64,000 nucleotides of DNA from Gordonia zhaorongruii (lineage in GTDB: Bacteria > Actinomycetota > Actinomycetes > Mycobacteriales > Mycobacteriaceae): positions 2,450,463 through 2,514,462 of the forward strand of contig NZ_CP041763.1 of assembly GCF_007559005.1 (NCBI RefSeq), given 5' to 3'. Both the position numbers and the translations under genes were made by a program. The notes beneath the pieces were generated by a model that was not told the origin of the DNA, ran no database searches, and saw nothing but the letters and a program-made list of their open reading frames with translations. Numbering within the stretch: the stretch's first letter is position 1; each line of letters begins with the position of its first letter. Of this stretch, positions 31,389 through 39,606 are shown one piece after another.

Positions 31389-32962
31389 CGGTTCGCCCCT
31401 TTCGGCTCGGTACGGCGTTCGGTGGACGGCGAGTCCAGGTCGGGCCACGCGCGGAAGTCCGGGTCGTCACGTCCACCCCAGCCGATGAGCGTGAACACAG
31501 CGGTGAAGACGATGGTGAAGGCGATCGTGCCCCAGCCGAACACCCCGATGTACCAGGCCGGATAGCCTTCGTAGCCGTTCACGATCAGGTCGTGCACCTT
31601 CTGCACGAGCATCACCGTGAGGAAGATCGGAGCGTAGACGCCGATCACCGGGATCCACCACTTCCCCACGTGGAAGGTGGAGACCATGTTGAGATGCCGT
31701 CGCAGCGGATCGATGGTCCGAGCGATCCAGACCACGATCACGCACATCGCGATCGCCGAGACGACGATGCCGATGTTATTGGCGAACTGGTCGACGGTGT
31801 CGAGCGCGACCAACCCGGTCGTGGTGGCGAACAGCCCGAACGACACCGCTGCGGCCACGATGCCCACCGCGACTGCGGCGACCTCCTTCGATAGGCCGAA
31901 TTTCTCCTGAACGGCCACCGATACACCGATGACCAGCGAGATCAAGGACGTGAAGCCGGCAATCGCGAGCGACCCGAAGAACAGTGCACCGAAGATCGCA
32001 CTGCCGGGCATCTCGGAGATGACGGCCGGGAAGGTAATGAACGACAACGTGGGTCCGGTGAGGCCGTCGAGATTGTCGAAGGTGACGCCTTGCTCGTGCG
32101 CGAAGAAGCCGAGCGTCGAGAAGACCCCGATACCGGCCAGGATCTCGAACGACGAATTCGCGAATCCGACGACCAGCCCGGACGACGTCATGTTGGCCTT
32201 GCGTCGCTGGAACGAGGCGTAGGAGATCATGATGCCGAAGGCGATCGACATGGAGAAGAAGATCTGGCTGTACGCCGCGATCCACACGTTGAGGTCGGTG
32301 AGCGCGCCCCAGTCCGGGGTGAACAGCGCGTTGAGGCCGTCGCTCGCTCCGGGAAGCGTCAGTGCGCGGATGACCAGAGCCGAGAAGCCCAGCACCAGAA
32401 GCGGCAATCCGATGACGTTGACCTTCTCGATGCCCTTCGCGATCCCGAGAGCGAGGATCGCGATGATGGCGACCCACACCCCCACGAGCGGCCACGCGAC
32501 GCCGGCGACGAGTTCGCTCGAGACGCCCGGGTCCGCCGCGTGGAGGTAGTCCTCGGTGAAGAACGTCGCCGGGTCGTCGCCCCACTTGTTCCCGAAGGAG
32601 AAGTAGAAGTAGCTCAACGACCACGCGATGATCACCGCGTAGTAGACGGAGATGACGAACAGCAGAGCGGTCTGGAACCAGCCGAGCGCCTCGGACTTGC
32701 GCCACATGCGCCGGAACGAGAGCGGTGCGGACCCGCGGAACCGGTGTCCGATGGAGTAGTCGAGGAACAAGATCGGGATACCCGCGGTGACGAGCGCGAT
32801 CAGGTACGGAATCAAGAACGCGCCGCCGCCGCTCTCGTAGGCGACTCCGGGGAACCGCCAGATGTTCCCCAGTCCGACTGCCGATCCGATGGCGGCGAAG
32901 ATGAACCCGCGGTTACTGGTCCAGGTTTCGCGCGTCTCGGTACTCGAGCGCACTTCTGCCAC
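31385..32962 (-). CDS. metP: Sodium-dependent methionine/alanine transporter MetP (NSS family)
   Basis: 525-aa neurotransmitter:sodium symporter family protein with about 12 hydrophobic segments. The first one holds FIFAAIGSAVGLGNIWRFPG, the Na+ site signature. GTG 32962 (VAEVRSSTETRETWTSNRG) is chosen because AAGGGAG is eight bases upstream; ATG 32980 is also possible. Coupled with metS and next to sahH, a methionine role is plausible. The substrate is inferred from MetPS orthology, not seen in the sequence. Confidence 0.88.
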   Translation of the reverse strand: MAEVRSSTETRETWTSNRGFIFAAIGSAVGLGNIWRFPGVAYESGGGAFLIPYLIALVTAGIPILFLDYSIGHRFRGSAPLSFRRMWRKSEALGWFQTALLFVISVYYAVIIAWSLSYFYFSFGNKWGDDPATFFTEDYLHAADPGVSSELVAGVAWPLVGVWVAIIAILALGIAKGIEKVNVIGLPLLVLGFSALVIRALTLPGASDGLNALFTPDWGALTDLNVWIAAYSQIFFSMSIAFGIMISYASFQRRKANMTSSGLVVGFANSSFEILAGIGVFSTLGFFAHEQGVTFDNLDGLTGPTLSFITFPAVISEMPGSAIFGALFFGSLAIAGFTSLISLVIGVSVAVQEKFGLSKEVAAVAVGIVAAAVSFGLFATTTGLVALDTVDQFANNIGIVVSAIAMCVIVVWIARTIDPLRRHLNMVSTFHVGKWWIPVIGVYAPIFLTVMLVQKVHDLIVNGYEGYPAWYIGVFGWGTIAFTIVFTAVFTLIGWGGRDDPDFRAWPDLDSPSTERRTEPKGANR

Positions 32963-33102
32963 GAGTGTGACTCCCTTCATACTGTTCGATCCTGCAGACG
33001 CTATCGCAAACGCGAAGGCGATCACGGCGCATCGCCGACTATGCCGAGGGAGAAGCCTATTCCGGTTCGGTCACGGTGATTCGGCCCACCCCGGAATTAA
33101 AC

Positions 33103-33124
33103 GGACCGTGGTCCGGTTATGCTG
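33103..33124 (+). promoter_or_regulatory. Palindrome and -10 element before the monooxygenase pair
   Basis: CGGACC-GT-GGTCCG is a 6+6 bp palindrome (33103-33116) ending 2 bp before a TATGCT -10 candidate (33119-33124). Position between -35 and -10 suggests a repressor operator for the LLM and FMN reductase genes. Confidence 0.45.
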
Positions 33125-33176
33125 GATGACAGTCGGCGCCAGAGCGTCGAACCAGACCGCGGCAAGGAGCGCTCAC

Positions 33177-34316
33177 ATGCAGTTCGGCATCTTCTCGGTC
33201 GGTGACGTCACCGCCGACCCGACCACCGGAACCACCCCCAGCGAACACGAACGCCTCACGGCGATGACCGCGATCGCACTGAAGGCCGAAGAGGTCGGAC
33301 TCGACGTCTTCGCAACCGGCGAACACCACAATCCGCCGTTCGTGCCCAGTTCCCCGACCACGATGCTCGGCTGGATCGCCGCGCGGACCGAGCGTCTCCT
33401 GCTGTCCACGGCGACCACCTTGATCACCACCAACGACCCGGTGAAGATCGCCGAGGACTACGCGATGCTGCAGCACCTCTCCGAGGGTCGCGTCGACCTG
33501 ACGATGGGCCGCGGCAACACCGGACCGGTGTACCCGTGGTTCGGCAAGGACATCCGCAAGGGCATCCCGATGGCAGTCGAGAACTACCACCTGCTGCGCC
33601 GGCTGTGGCGGGAGAAGGGGATCGATTGGGAAGGCGAGTTCCGCACGCCGCTGCAGAGCTTCACCTCGACGCCCGCGCCACTGGACGGCACGCCGCCCTT
33701 CGTGTGGCACGGTTCGATCCGCTCGCCGGAGATCGCCGAGCAGGCCGCCTTCTACTGCGACGGCTTCTTCCACAACAACATCTTCTGGAATTCCGAGCAC
33801 ACCGAGCAGATGGTGAACCTGTACCGGCAGCGCTTCGAGCACTACGGGCACGGTTCGGCCGACCAGGCGATCGTCGGACTCGGCGGCCAGGCGTTCATGG
33901 CCGAGACGGAGGCGGAGGCCAAGCGCAGGTTCCGCCCGTACTTCGACAACGCACCCGTGTACGGACACGGACCGTCGATGGAGGACTTCACCGAGATGAC
34001 TCCGTTGACCGTCGGAACTCCCGAGCAGGTCATCGAGAAGACTCTGGGTTTCGCCGACTACGCAGGCGACTACCAGCGTCAGCTCTTCCTGATGGACCAT
34101 GCAGGCTTGCCGCTGTCGATGGTGCTCGAGCAGATCGAGATCCTGGGCCGCGAAGTGGTGCCGGTGCTGCGCAGGGAGTTCGAGGCACGCCGCCCGGCTC
34201 ACGTGCCTTCCGACCCGCCGACGCATTCCTCTCTGGTTGCGGCCGGTCCGGACAGCGCCCACCACCTGGTGCTTCCGCACCAGGCCGCCACAGCAACGAG
34301 CGGAGGCCGACAATGA
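33177..34316 (+). CDS. CE1758-type FMN-dependent luciferase-like monooxygenase
   Basis: 379-aa LLM-family protein: starts MQFGIFSVGDVTADPTTGTTPSEHERL, has the TIM-barrel landmarks ATGEHHNPPF and MGRGNTGPVYPWFG. It oxidises an unknown substrate using reduced FMN. ATG 33177 follows AAGGAG. Immediately followed (ATGA overlap) by a FMN reductase, the usual two-component pairing (CE1758/CE1759). Reading upstream of this ATG is an open frame antisense to metP without family similarity. Confidence 0.9.
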   Translation: MQFGIFSVGDVTADPTTGTTPSEHERLTAMTAIALKAEEVGLDVFATGEHHNPPFVPSSPTTMLGWIAARTERLLLSTATTLITTNDPVKIAEDYAMLQHLSEGRVDLTMGRGNTGPVYPWFGKDIRKGIPMAVENYHLLRRLWREKGIDWEGEFRTPLQSFTSTPAPLDGTPPFVWHGSIRSPEIAEQAAFYCDGFFHNNIFWNSEHTEQMVNLYRQRFEHYGHGSADQAIVGLGGQAFMAETEAEAKRRFRPYFDNAPVYGHGPSMEDFTEMTPLTVGTPEQVIEKTLGFADYAGDYQRQLFLMDHAGLPLSMVLEQIEILGREVVPVLRREFEARRPAHVPSDPPTHSSLVAAGPDSAHHLVLPHQAATATSGGRQ

Positions 34317-34975
34317 GCCGCAAGGTAGTCGTCGTGAACGCGGGCGTGTCCGCCGCATCGTCGACGCGCCTGCTCGCCGAGCAGCTCGCAGGCGCAGTGC
34401 TCACGGGCGTCTCGGCGCGCGGCGAGCAGGCGGACATCGAATACGTCGATGTCGCTCCCCTGGCCCGGGACCTGGCGACGGCAGTCACGTCGGGTGTCTC
34501 CTCGCAGGCGGTCCGCACCGCACATGATGCGATCGCCGGCGCTGACGGTCTGATCGTGGCGACGCCTGTGTTCGCGGCGTCGTACAGCGGCATCTTCAAG
34601 ATGTTCTTCGACACCCTCGACCCCGACGCTCTCACCGGGGTGCCGGTGTCGATCGCCGCGACTGCAGGCACCGCACGTCACTCGCTGGTGCTGGACTACG
34701 CGATCCGGCCGCTGATGGCGTACCTACGCGCCGACGCGCTCCCGACCGGAACCTTCGCCGCCACAGACGATTTCGGATCACCCGAGCTCGGTGCCCGGAT
34801 CAACCGCGCAGGCTCTGAACTGGCGGCGCGACTCGTCTCCGATGGCGCTGTCGCGGGCTTCGGCGGACCGACCGACACGAAGTCGGCACCGCGTCGCAGC
34901 GGACGCAGCACCGACCTCGGGCCCTTCCCCGACTTCGCCGACCTGCTGCACGGGCACACCGGCGACGTGAAGTAG
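34313..34975 (+). CDS. CE1759-type FMN reductase
   Basis: 220-aa NAD(P)H-dependent flavodoxin-fold reductase. It begins SRKVVVVNAGVSAASSTRLLAEQLAGAV and has the flavin-site motif ATPVFAASYSGIFKMFFD. It supplies FMNH2 to the monooxygenase upstream. ATG 34313 overlaps the upstream stop and has CGGAGG. The C-terminus is Asp/Gly-rich. Convergent with the WXG100 cluster, separated by only 14 bp. Confidence 0.9.
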   Translation: MSRKVVVVNAGVSAASSTRLLAEQLAGAVLTGVSARGEQADIEYVDVAPLARDLATAVTSGVSSQAVRTAHDAIAGADGLIVATPVFAASYSGIFKMFFDTLDPDALTGVPVSIAATAGTARHSLVLDYAIRPLMAYLRADALPTGTFAATDDFGSPELGARINRAGSELAARLVSDGAVAGFGGPTDTKSAPRRSGRSTDLGPFPDFADLLHGHTGDVK

Positions 34976-34989
34976 GCCGGCCCGCCGCC

Positions 34990-35286
34990 TCAGACGGAGA
35001 ACGACCTGCCTACGCGGACGTCGGTGTCGCGCATGTGCGACGCGGCCTTGGACACGCCCACCCCGAGCCCGTCCAGCCGCGCGCGGGCGTCCGCGAACAG
35101 CCGGTCCCACTGATGCTGGGCCTGCTGGTATTGCATCGCACCGCCCGAATCCCAGTGGCTCGCCAGCGCGGTGACCTGTCGTTTGAGCTGTCCGGACAGT
35201 TCCTCCAAACGCTGGAACTGGGCCCGCAGGTCGCCCGACAGCGTGCCGAGGCCTTCGAAGTTGTAGCGGATTACTCCCCCGGTCAT
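34990..35286 (-). CDS. WXG100-type ESX protein, variant motif
   Basis: 98-aa helical-hairpin protein of the EsxA/EsxB family, a type VII secretion substrate. The turn has HWDSGGA instead of a strict W-x-G; the second helix has QHQWDRLF. It ends after DVRVGRSFSV without a clear YxxxD/E signal. Genes for ESX proteins usually pair, here with the gene 69 bp upstream. No secretion machinery in this window. Confidence 0.82.
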   Translation of the reverse strand: MTGGVIRYNFEGLGTLSGDLRAQFQRLEELSGQLKRQVTALASHWDSGGAMQYQQAQHQWDRLFADARARLDGLGVGVSKAASHMRDTDVRVGRSFSV

Positions 35287-35355
35287 ATTTCCCCCTGTTG
35301 TGTTCGCCGGTATTCGAGCTGTGGTGTTCGAGCTGTCGAGTTGGTCGATCAGCGA

Positions 35356-35676
35356 TCAGAGCGACAGCGGCGCAGCGCCACCGGAGTTGACTACCTGAGA
35401 CGCCGCTGCCGCATCCTCGCTGTCGTAGCCCTGGAATCCGGTCGTCAGCTTCGTCTCGATCTCGTCGAGAGCGTTGTGCAGCCGAGTCGCGGTTCCGTGC
35501 CAGTCGGTGTGCGAACCATCGAAGGCGTTCGACGCCTGCCCGTTCCAGCCGGCGCGGCCGTTAGCTGCGGACGACTGAATCCGCGAGATGATCCCCTGCA
35601 TCTCGCCGACGATTCCTTTGATCGACGATGCCGAGGCCTGTGAGGCGCCGACGTCGACATTGAGTCCTGTCGTCAT
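35356..35676 (-). CDS. WXG100-type ESX protein
   Basis: 106-aa helical protein with the canonical W-N-G turn (AGWNGQAS) and a C-terminal YDSED that fits the YxxxD/E secretion signal. Begins TTGLNVDVGASQASASSIKGIV. It should form a heterodimer with the neighbour at 34990-35286. It lies downstream of the Ala-rich WXG protein in what looks like one operon (37 to 38 bp spacing). Confidence 0.88.
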   Translation of the reverse strand: MTTGLNVDVGASQASASSIKGIVGEMQGIISRIQSSAANGRAGWNGQASNAFDGSHTDWHGTATRLHNALDEIETKLTTGFQGYDSEDAAAASQVVNSGGAAPLSL

Positions 35677-35703
35677 GTGTCGTTCCTTTCCTTGAGCACC
35701 GGA

Positions 35704-37158
35704 TCAGACTGATCCGGCGAGGTCTGAGTCGAGTCGCAACGCAAGGTCCAAGCTGACCGCCGCGCTGCCACCGACGGTCTGGATGCCGAACGGACCGTCC
35801 AGCAGCAATGCCGAGTCGGCGTCGGGCTGCTCCTCCACCGGTGTCTGCACCAGTGGCGCGTCGGCCGTGCGCAATGGCGCGTCCGCACCGCGGAGCGCTC
35901 CGGTCGCCGCGAGTGGCGCCATCGGGCCCGTCGCGGCCGGCTGAGCGTGTGCGGCCTGCACCACGGCTGGGCCGGTCTCACCGGACACCGCGGCCGACGC
36001 ATTGCTCGTCGTCGGCCGAGCAGCGAGTTCGACGGGTGCCTCGCTCACGGCTGCCACCCCCGTCACCGCACCGACTGGCGACGCGGCAGGCATCGCACCC
36101 GTCGGCATCACACTCGCTGGCATCGCCCCCTTCGGGGTGGCACCCACTGCGGGCGCCGACGCTGGGGCGTGCACGCCCTTGGCCGCGCCCGTCGCCGATG
36201 CCCCGCCGGTCGACGAGGCCGCACCGGCAGCGCGGTCGCAGGGCGCGCAGCAACTCTGCACCGGCGCCTGTGTGCCTCCATCGCCCGGTGCGGTGGCGGG
36301 CAGGCCCGCCGCCACGCCGCCTGCCGCTTGCCCGCTGCCGGCGCCGCCGAACAGACTTCCGGCCAGCCGTACACCCGCCGAGAGCAGCGGACCGGCCTGC
36401 TGCAGGAGGCCCGCGACCGCGTCGCCGCCGACCGCACCGGGAGCACCGGTGATCGGGACCGGAGAACCCGTCGCGCCCAGGTGCGCCGTCGGCGCGGCCA
36501 ACTGGGCCCGCGTCGCACCGACCACCGCCAGTCCTTCAGCGAGGCCTTCCGCCGCGATGCCGAGCGCCACGAGCTGTCCCGGCGGAGTCGCGAGGGTCGG
36601 TGCGGCCGCAGCGAGCATGCCCACGGTCTTGACCACGACGCCCTGCAGCTGAACGAGTCCTGCGGCGACGATCCCCGCAGCTACCTGGACGTCCGTGGAC
36701 ATCGCCGCGCCCTGAGCTGCCAGAGCTCCGGAGTCGGCGGCCGTGCGCGTCGCCTTCCCGATCGCCGCGCTCGCTCCCTGACCGAGCCATTGACCGTCGA
36801 CCGCCGACGCAGCGCCCATCAGCGTCGAGGCGCCGTTCTCGAGCAGGCCCGCCAGGCTCGCGAGAGATCGGACCGGATCGCCAGGCCCGCTGAGGATTCC
36901 CGTTCCGAACGTGCCGAGCAGATCGGTGATCGGTTTGATCAGTGCGACCGGATCGACGCCGGGCAGGATCGGCAGCGCGGGCAGATCGAAGTCGGGCAGC
37001 TCCGGAGGACGCACGTCGAGTGGTGCGTCGATGCGCGGCACCCCGAGGTCGGTGAGGACCTCGCCCACCGGCTTGTCCAGTACGGCAGCAAATCCGGTCG
37101 GGGTGGCCATTTCTGTCGGGGCGGCGATTCCGGTCGGGGCTGCGCCGTCGCACGTCAT
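35704..37158 (-). CDS. Long Ala/Pro-rich WXG-type T7SS substrate (EspA/EspB-like)
   Basis: 484-aa low-complexity protein. After a Pro-rich N-terminus comes a helical region with WLGQGASAAIGKA (W about residue 121), a W-x-G turn, and further Ala-rich helices; the second half is mostly Ala/Gly/Pro/Thr with one cysteine cluster SCCAPC. Such proteins are typical secreted partners in ESX systems. ATG 37158 overlaps the stop of the EspC-like gene. Similarity is by composition and motif only. Confidence 0.6.
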   Translation of the reverse strand: MTCDGAAPTGIAAPTEMATPTGFAAVLDKPVGEVLTDLGVPRIDAPLDVRPPELPDFDLPALPILPGVDPVALIKPITDLLGTFGTGILSGPGDPVRSLASLAGLLENGASTLMGAASAVDGQWLGQGASAAIGKATRTAADSGALAAQGAAMSTDVQVAAGIVAAGLVQLQGVVVKTVGMLAAAAPTLATPPGQLVALGIAAEGLAEGLAVVGATRAQLAAPTAHLGATGSPVPITGAPGAVGGDAVAGLLQQAGPLLSAGVRLAGSLFGGAGSGQAAGGVAAGLPATAPGDGGTQAPVQSCCAPCDRAAGAASSTGGASATGAAKGVHAPASAPAVGATPKGAMPASVMPTGAMPAASPVGAVTGVAAVSEAPVELAARPTTSNASAAVSGETGPAVVQAAHAQPAATGPMAPLAATGALRGADAPLRTADAPLVQTPVEEQPDADSALLLDGPFGIQTVGGSAAVSLDLALRLDSDLAGSV

Positions 37159-37460
37159 CGGGCACCGAGCCCGGCGACGGCCGCCGCGTCGGCGGCCGAG
37201 TACCCCGCCAGCCCTGCCGCCGCTGATGCAGCCGACGCGGCATGGACTGCCGCCAACTGCCCGACCGAGTGCAGGTGGTTCGTCTGCGCTACCGCGTACG
37301 CAGCGAGGAACTCCTGCCCGATGAGACCGAACGCGGCCGCCATCGCCACCCCCTGCGCCGCATCGACCGTTCCCGCGGCGCTCGTCGCCGCGCCGAGTGC
37401 TGCGGCCGTCGCACCGAATGCCTCCATTGCGCCCGGCACCACCGTCACCTGTCCGTCCAT
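37155..37460 (-). CDS. EspC-like type VII secretion target
   Basis: 101-aa Ala-rich helical protein with a C-terminal YSAAD, matching YxxxD/E. It begins MDGQVTVVPGAMEAFGATAAALG, like the EspC/DUF2580 family. Followed by the long WXG protein with an ATGA overlap, like espC-espA style pairs. A secretion role is inferred. Confidence 0.72.
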   Translation of the reverse strand: MDGQVTVVPGAMEAFGATAAALGAATSAAGTVDAAQGVAMAAAFGLIGQEFLAAYAVAQTNHLHSVGQLAAVHAASAASAAAGLAGYSAADAAAVAGLGAR

Positions 37461-37471
37461 GACTCTCCCTC

Positions 37472-37831
37472 CTACCGTCGCTCTTGCAAGGTTGGACGCA
37501 TCGAGTCAGTGGCGGGTTCCGAAGGCGCGCCGGTCAGTTCGGCGAACTCTGCGACGAACTCCGCCATGATCTCGGCCCGGTCGGCGAACGCTCGGGTCGC
37601 GGCACGGACCGAGGTCCGGACGATCGCATCGGCGAGCGCCGCCGGCTGCCGGTTCCCTGCGCCTGGACGCAACTCGATCCCCACCATGGCGCCGGACACG
37701 TCCACGTCGACGATCACCCGATCACGGTCGCCGGACTCCCGGATCGTGAGCCCATCGAGCCTGCTCTGCACGTCCTCGAGTGCGGCCAGCTGATTCTCGG
37801 CGCGGCGCTGCACGTCGTCCATCACCGTCAT
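37472..37831 (-). CDS. YbaB/EbfC family protein in the ESX cluster
   Basis: 119-aa protein of the YbaB fold: N-terminal helix (DVQRRAENQLAALEDVQSRLDGL), beta strands (VIVDVDVSGAMVGIELRP) and a C-terminal helix (ADAIVRTSVRAATRAFADRAEIM). YbaB proteins bind DNA, but versions next to ESX genes (EspH/EspD types) are secretion-associated. ATG 37831 overlaps the previous stop (ATGA). The ORF is longer upstream only because of the overlapping gene. Confidence 0.78.
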   Translation of the reverse strand: MTVMDDVQRRAENQLAALEDVQSRLDGLTIRESGDRDRVIVDVDVSGAMVGIELRPGAGNRQPAALADAIVRTSVRAATRAFADRAEIMAEFVAEFAELTGAPSEPATDSMRPTLQERR

Positions 37832-38163
37832 CGAACTCCCCCGCGGTCGCTGGACTCCTCCGAATCGACCAGGTCGGCGCGCGAGGGCAATCCGAGCAGT
37901 GCAAGGGTCTCGTCCGGTACGCCGTCGGCCGCGAGAGCATCCCGTCGGCGGGCGCCCGCCGTCACACCGGCGAGCCGGCACAGCGCGAGTACGTCAGCGG
38001 CGAGGGCACTCGGATCCCGTCGACACTGCGCAGGTTCGAGCTTCATCGCGACCGGCAGTCCCGCAGCCGTGCAGGTGACGCTGATTCCCCCTCCCCGTGA
38101 CCGGACGGTGGTCAGTCCGTCTGCAGTTTCCAGCGGTTTCCGGTTGTCGATATTCGTCGCCAT
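37828..38163 (-). CDS. EspH/EspD-like YbaB-fold protein, possible
   Basis: 111-aa protein with strands GGGISVTCTAAGLPVAMKLEP, a helix ALAADVLALCRLAGVTAG, and an acidic tail. This resembles one YbaB-like subunit as found in EspH/EspD-type proteins. First gene of the minus-strand ESX operon; divergent, 87 bp, from the EspI-like ATPase. Family placement is by pattern only. Confidence 0.65.
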   Translation of the reverse strand: MATNIDNRKPLETADGLTTVRSRGGGISVTCTAAGLPVAMKLEPAQCRRDPSALAADVLALCRLAGVTAGARRRDALAADGVPDETLALLGLPSRADLVDSEESSDRGGVR

Positions 38164-38250
38164 GGAAGGTCAGACGCCGCCGATCCGATATCGGTTCCAT
38201 CGATGTGAACGCGGGCGTGTTCGCCGACGTCGCGCGTACCGTTCCGCGAC

Positions 38251-39606
38251 ATGCGAACCGACATCGTCGCCGGAGAAACCGGCACCCAGCCGTCCACCGC
38301 CGAGACCCCGCCGTGGCTGATCCCGCCACAGGCCGCACCGCGTCCGGTGCCCGCCGGCTCGTCGGGAGGGCCGGCTCCGGTGAGCGGTCCCCAGTTGACG
38401 GCGACCGCCGAACACGGCGACGTCGACCTGTCCGGGATCGTTCCACCCGACCCGGCCCCGGCTCGGGCAGCCGTTCCCGTCCACGACCCGATGACGGCCC
38501 GGCCGGGCCCGTCGTTCCCGCCTCCGCCGGCGCACCTCCCGATCGCGCCACCGCATGGAGCACCGCAGATGATCGGTCCCGGCGCCCCGTCGAATCCGAT
38601 ACCGAGTCAGCCGGCCCCTGCTCGCAGTCCGATGCCCGGACCGGCAGGCCCCGCGCTGGACGAGGTGTCCCTCATCCGCAAAGCACGGCGTCCACCGATG
38701 CGGGGCTGGCGCCGAGCGGTGCACACCTTGTCGGCCGGGACCGTGAATCCGGGTGAGTCGACGTCCGAACTCGAGTACCGAAACCTCCTCGAACGGGTAC
38801 GGCAACCGGTCCGCGAGGACTATCGGATCGCCGTGCTCTCGCTCAAAGGCGGCGTCGGGAAGACAACGACGACAGTCGGTCTCGGATCGATGTTCGCGTC
38901 GCTGCGCGGCGACCGGGTGATCGCCGTCGACGCCAATCCCGACCTCGGAACGCTCGCGCAACGCGTGCCGATCCAGTCGGCATCGACGGTGCGCGATCTG
39001 CTCGCCGACCCCGTCATCGCCCGGTACTCGGACGTGCGGGCGCACACTTCACAGGCACCGAGCCGTCTGGAGGTCATCGCCTCCGAACGCGATCCAGCAG
39101 CCGCCGAGGCGTTCAGCGAACACGAGTACCGCGGCGTCATGACGGTCCTGCAGCGCTTCTACAACATCATCCTGACCGATTGCGGGACCGGAATGAGTCA
39201 CGGAGCGATGCGCGGCGTCCTCGACCTGGCCGACGCAGTGGTGCTCGTCAGCTCGCCGGCCCTCGATGGCGCGCGCAGTGCGGGCGCGACGCTCGACTGG
39301 CTCGACGGACACGGCTTCGGGCATCTCATCCCGCGCAGCGTGGTGGTGCTCAGTTCCGCGCGCCCGGGTGCGTCGTCCATCGACCTCGACCATCTGTCCC
39401 GGCACTTCCTCACCCGGTGCCGCGCGGTGCACACCATCGGGTTCGACGACCATCTGTCCGAAGGCGCCGACGTGGACCTCGACCTACTCGGCAAGCACAC
39501 GCGACGGTCGTTCACCGAGTTGGCGGCGACCATCGCGGACGATTTCGGCGGAACCAGTCTGCGTCGGCATCCGCCGTTCCACGGTCAGGCTGCGGAGCGA
39601 TCCTGA
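38251..39606 (+). CDS. EspI-like MinD/ParA ATPase with Pro-rich N-terminus
   Basis: 451 aa. Residues 1 to about 150 are Pro/Ala-rich and disordered; the rest is a MinD/ParA-like domain with deviant Walker A KGGVGKTTTT (Lys199) and VIAVDANPDLGTL, followed by VVLSSARPG. In M. tuberculosis, EspI (Rv3876) has the same layout and belongs to the ESX-1 region. ATG 38251 follows a TACCGT element by eight bases. The 3' end overlaps the convergent NDH-like gene by 22 bp. Confidence 0.8.
   Translation: MRTDIVAGETGTQPSTAETPPWLIPPQAAPRPVPAGSSGGPAPVSGPQLTATAEHGDVDLSGIVPPDPAPARAAVPVHDPMTARPGPSFPPPPAHLPIAPPHGAPQMIGPGAPSNPIPSQPAPARSPMPGPAGPALDEVSLIRKARRPPMRGWRRAVHTLSAGTVNPGESTSELEYRNLLERVRQPVREDYRIAVLSLKGGVGKTTTTVGLGSMFASLRGDRVIAVDANPDLGTLAQRVPIQSASTVRDLLADPVIARYSDVRAHTSQAPSRLEVIASERDPAAAEAFSEHEYRGVMTVLQRFYNIILTDCGTGMSHGAMRGVLDLADAVVLVSSPALDGARSAGATLDWLDGHGFGHLIPRSVVVLSSARPGASSIDLDHLSRHFLTRCRAVHTIGFDDHLSEGADVDLDLLGKHTRRSFTELAATIADDFGGTSLRRHPPFHGQAAERS

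Noticed and set aside
34990..35676. Assignment of the WXG100 pair to EsxT/EsxU of ESX-4
   Set aside because: No eccC4/eccD4 gene is next to them and the neighbours are EspC/EspH/EspI-like, so the orthology is not supported.
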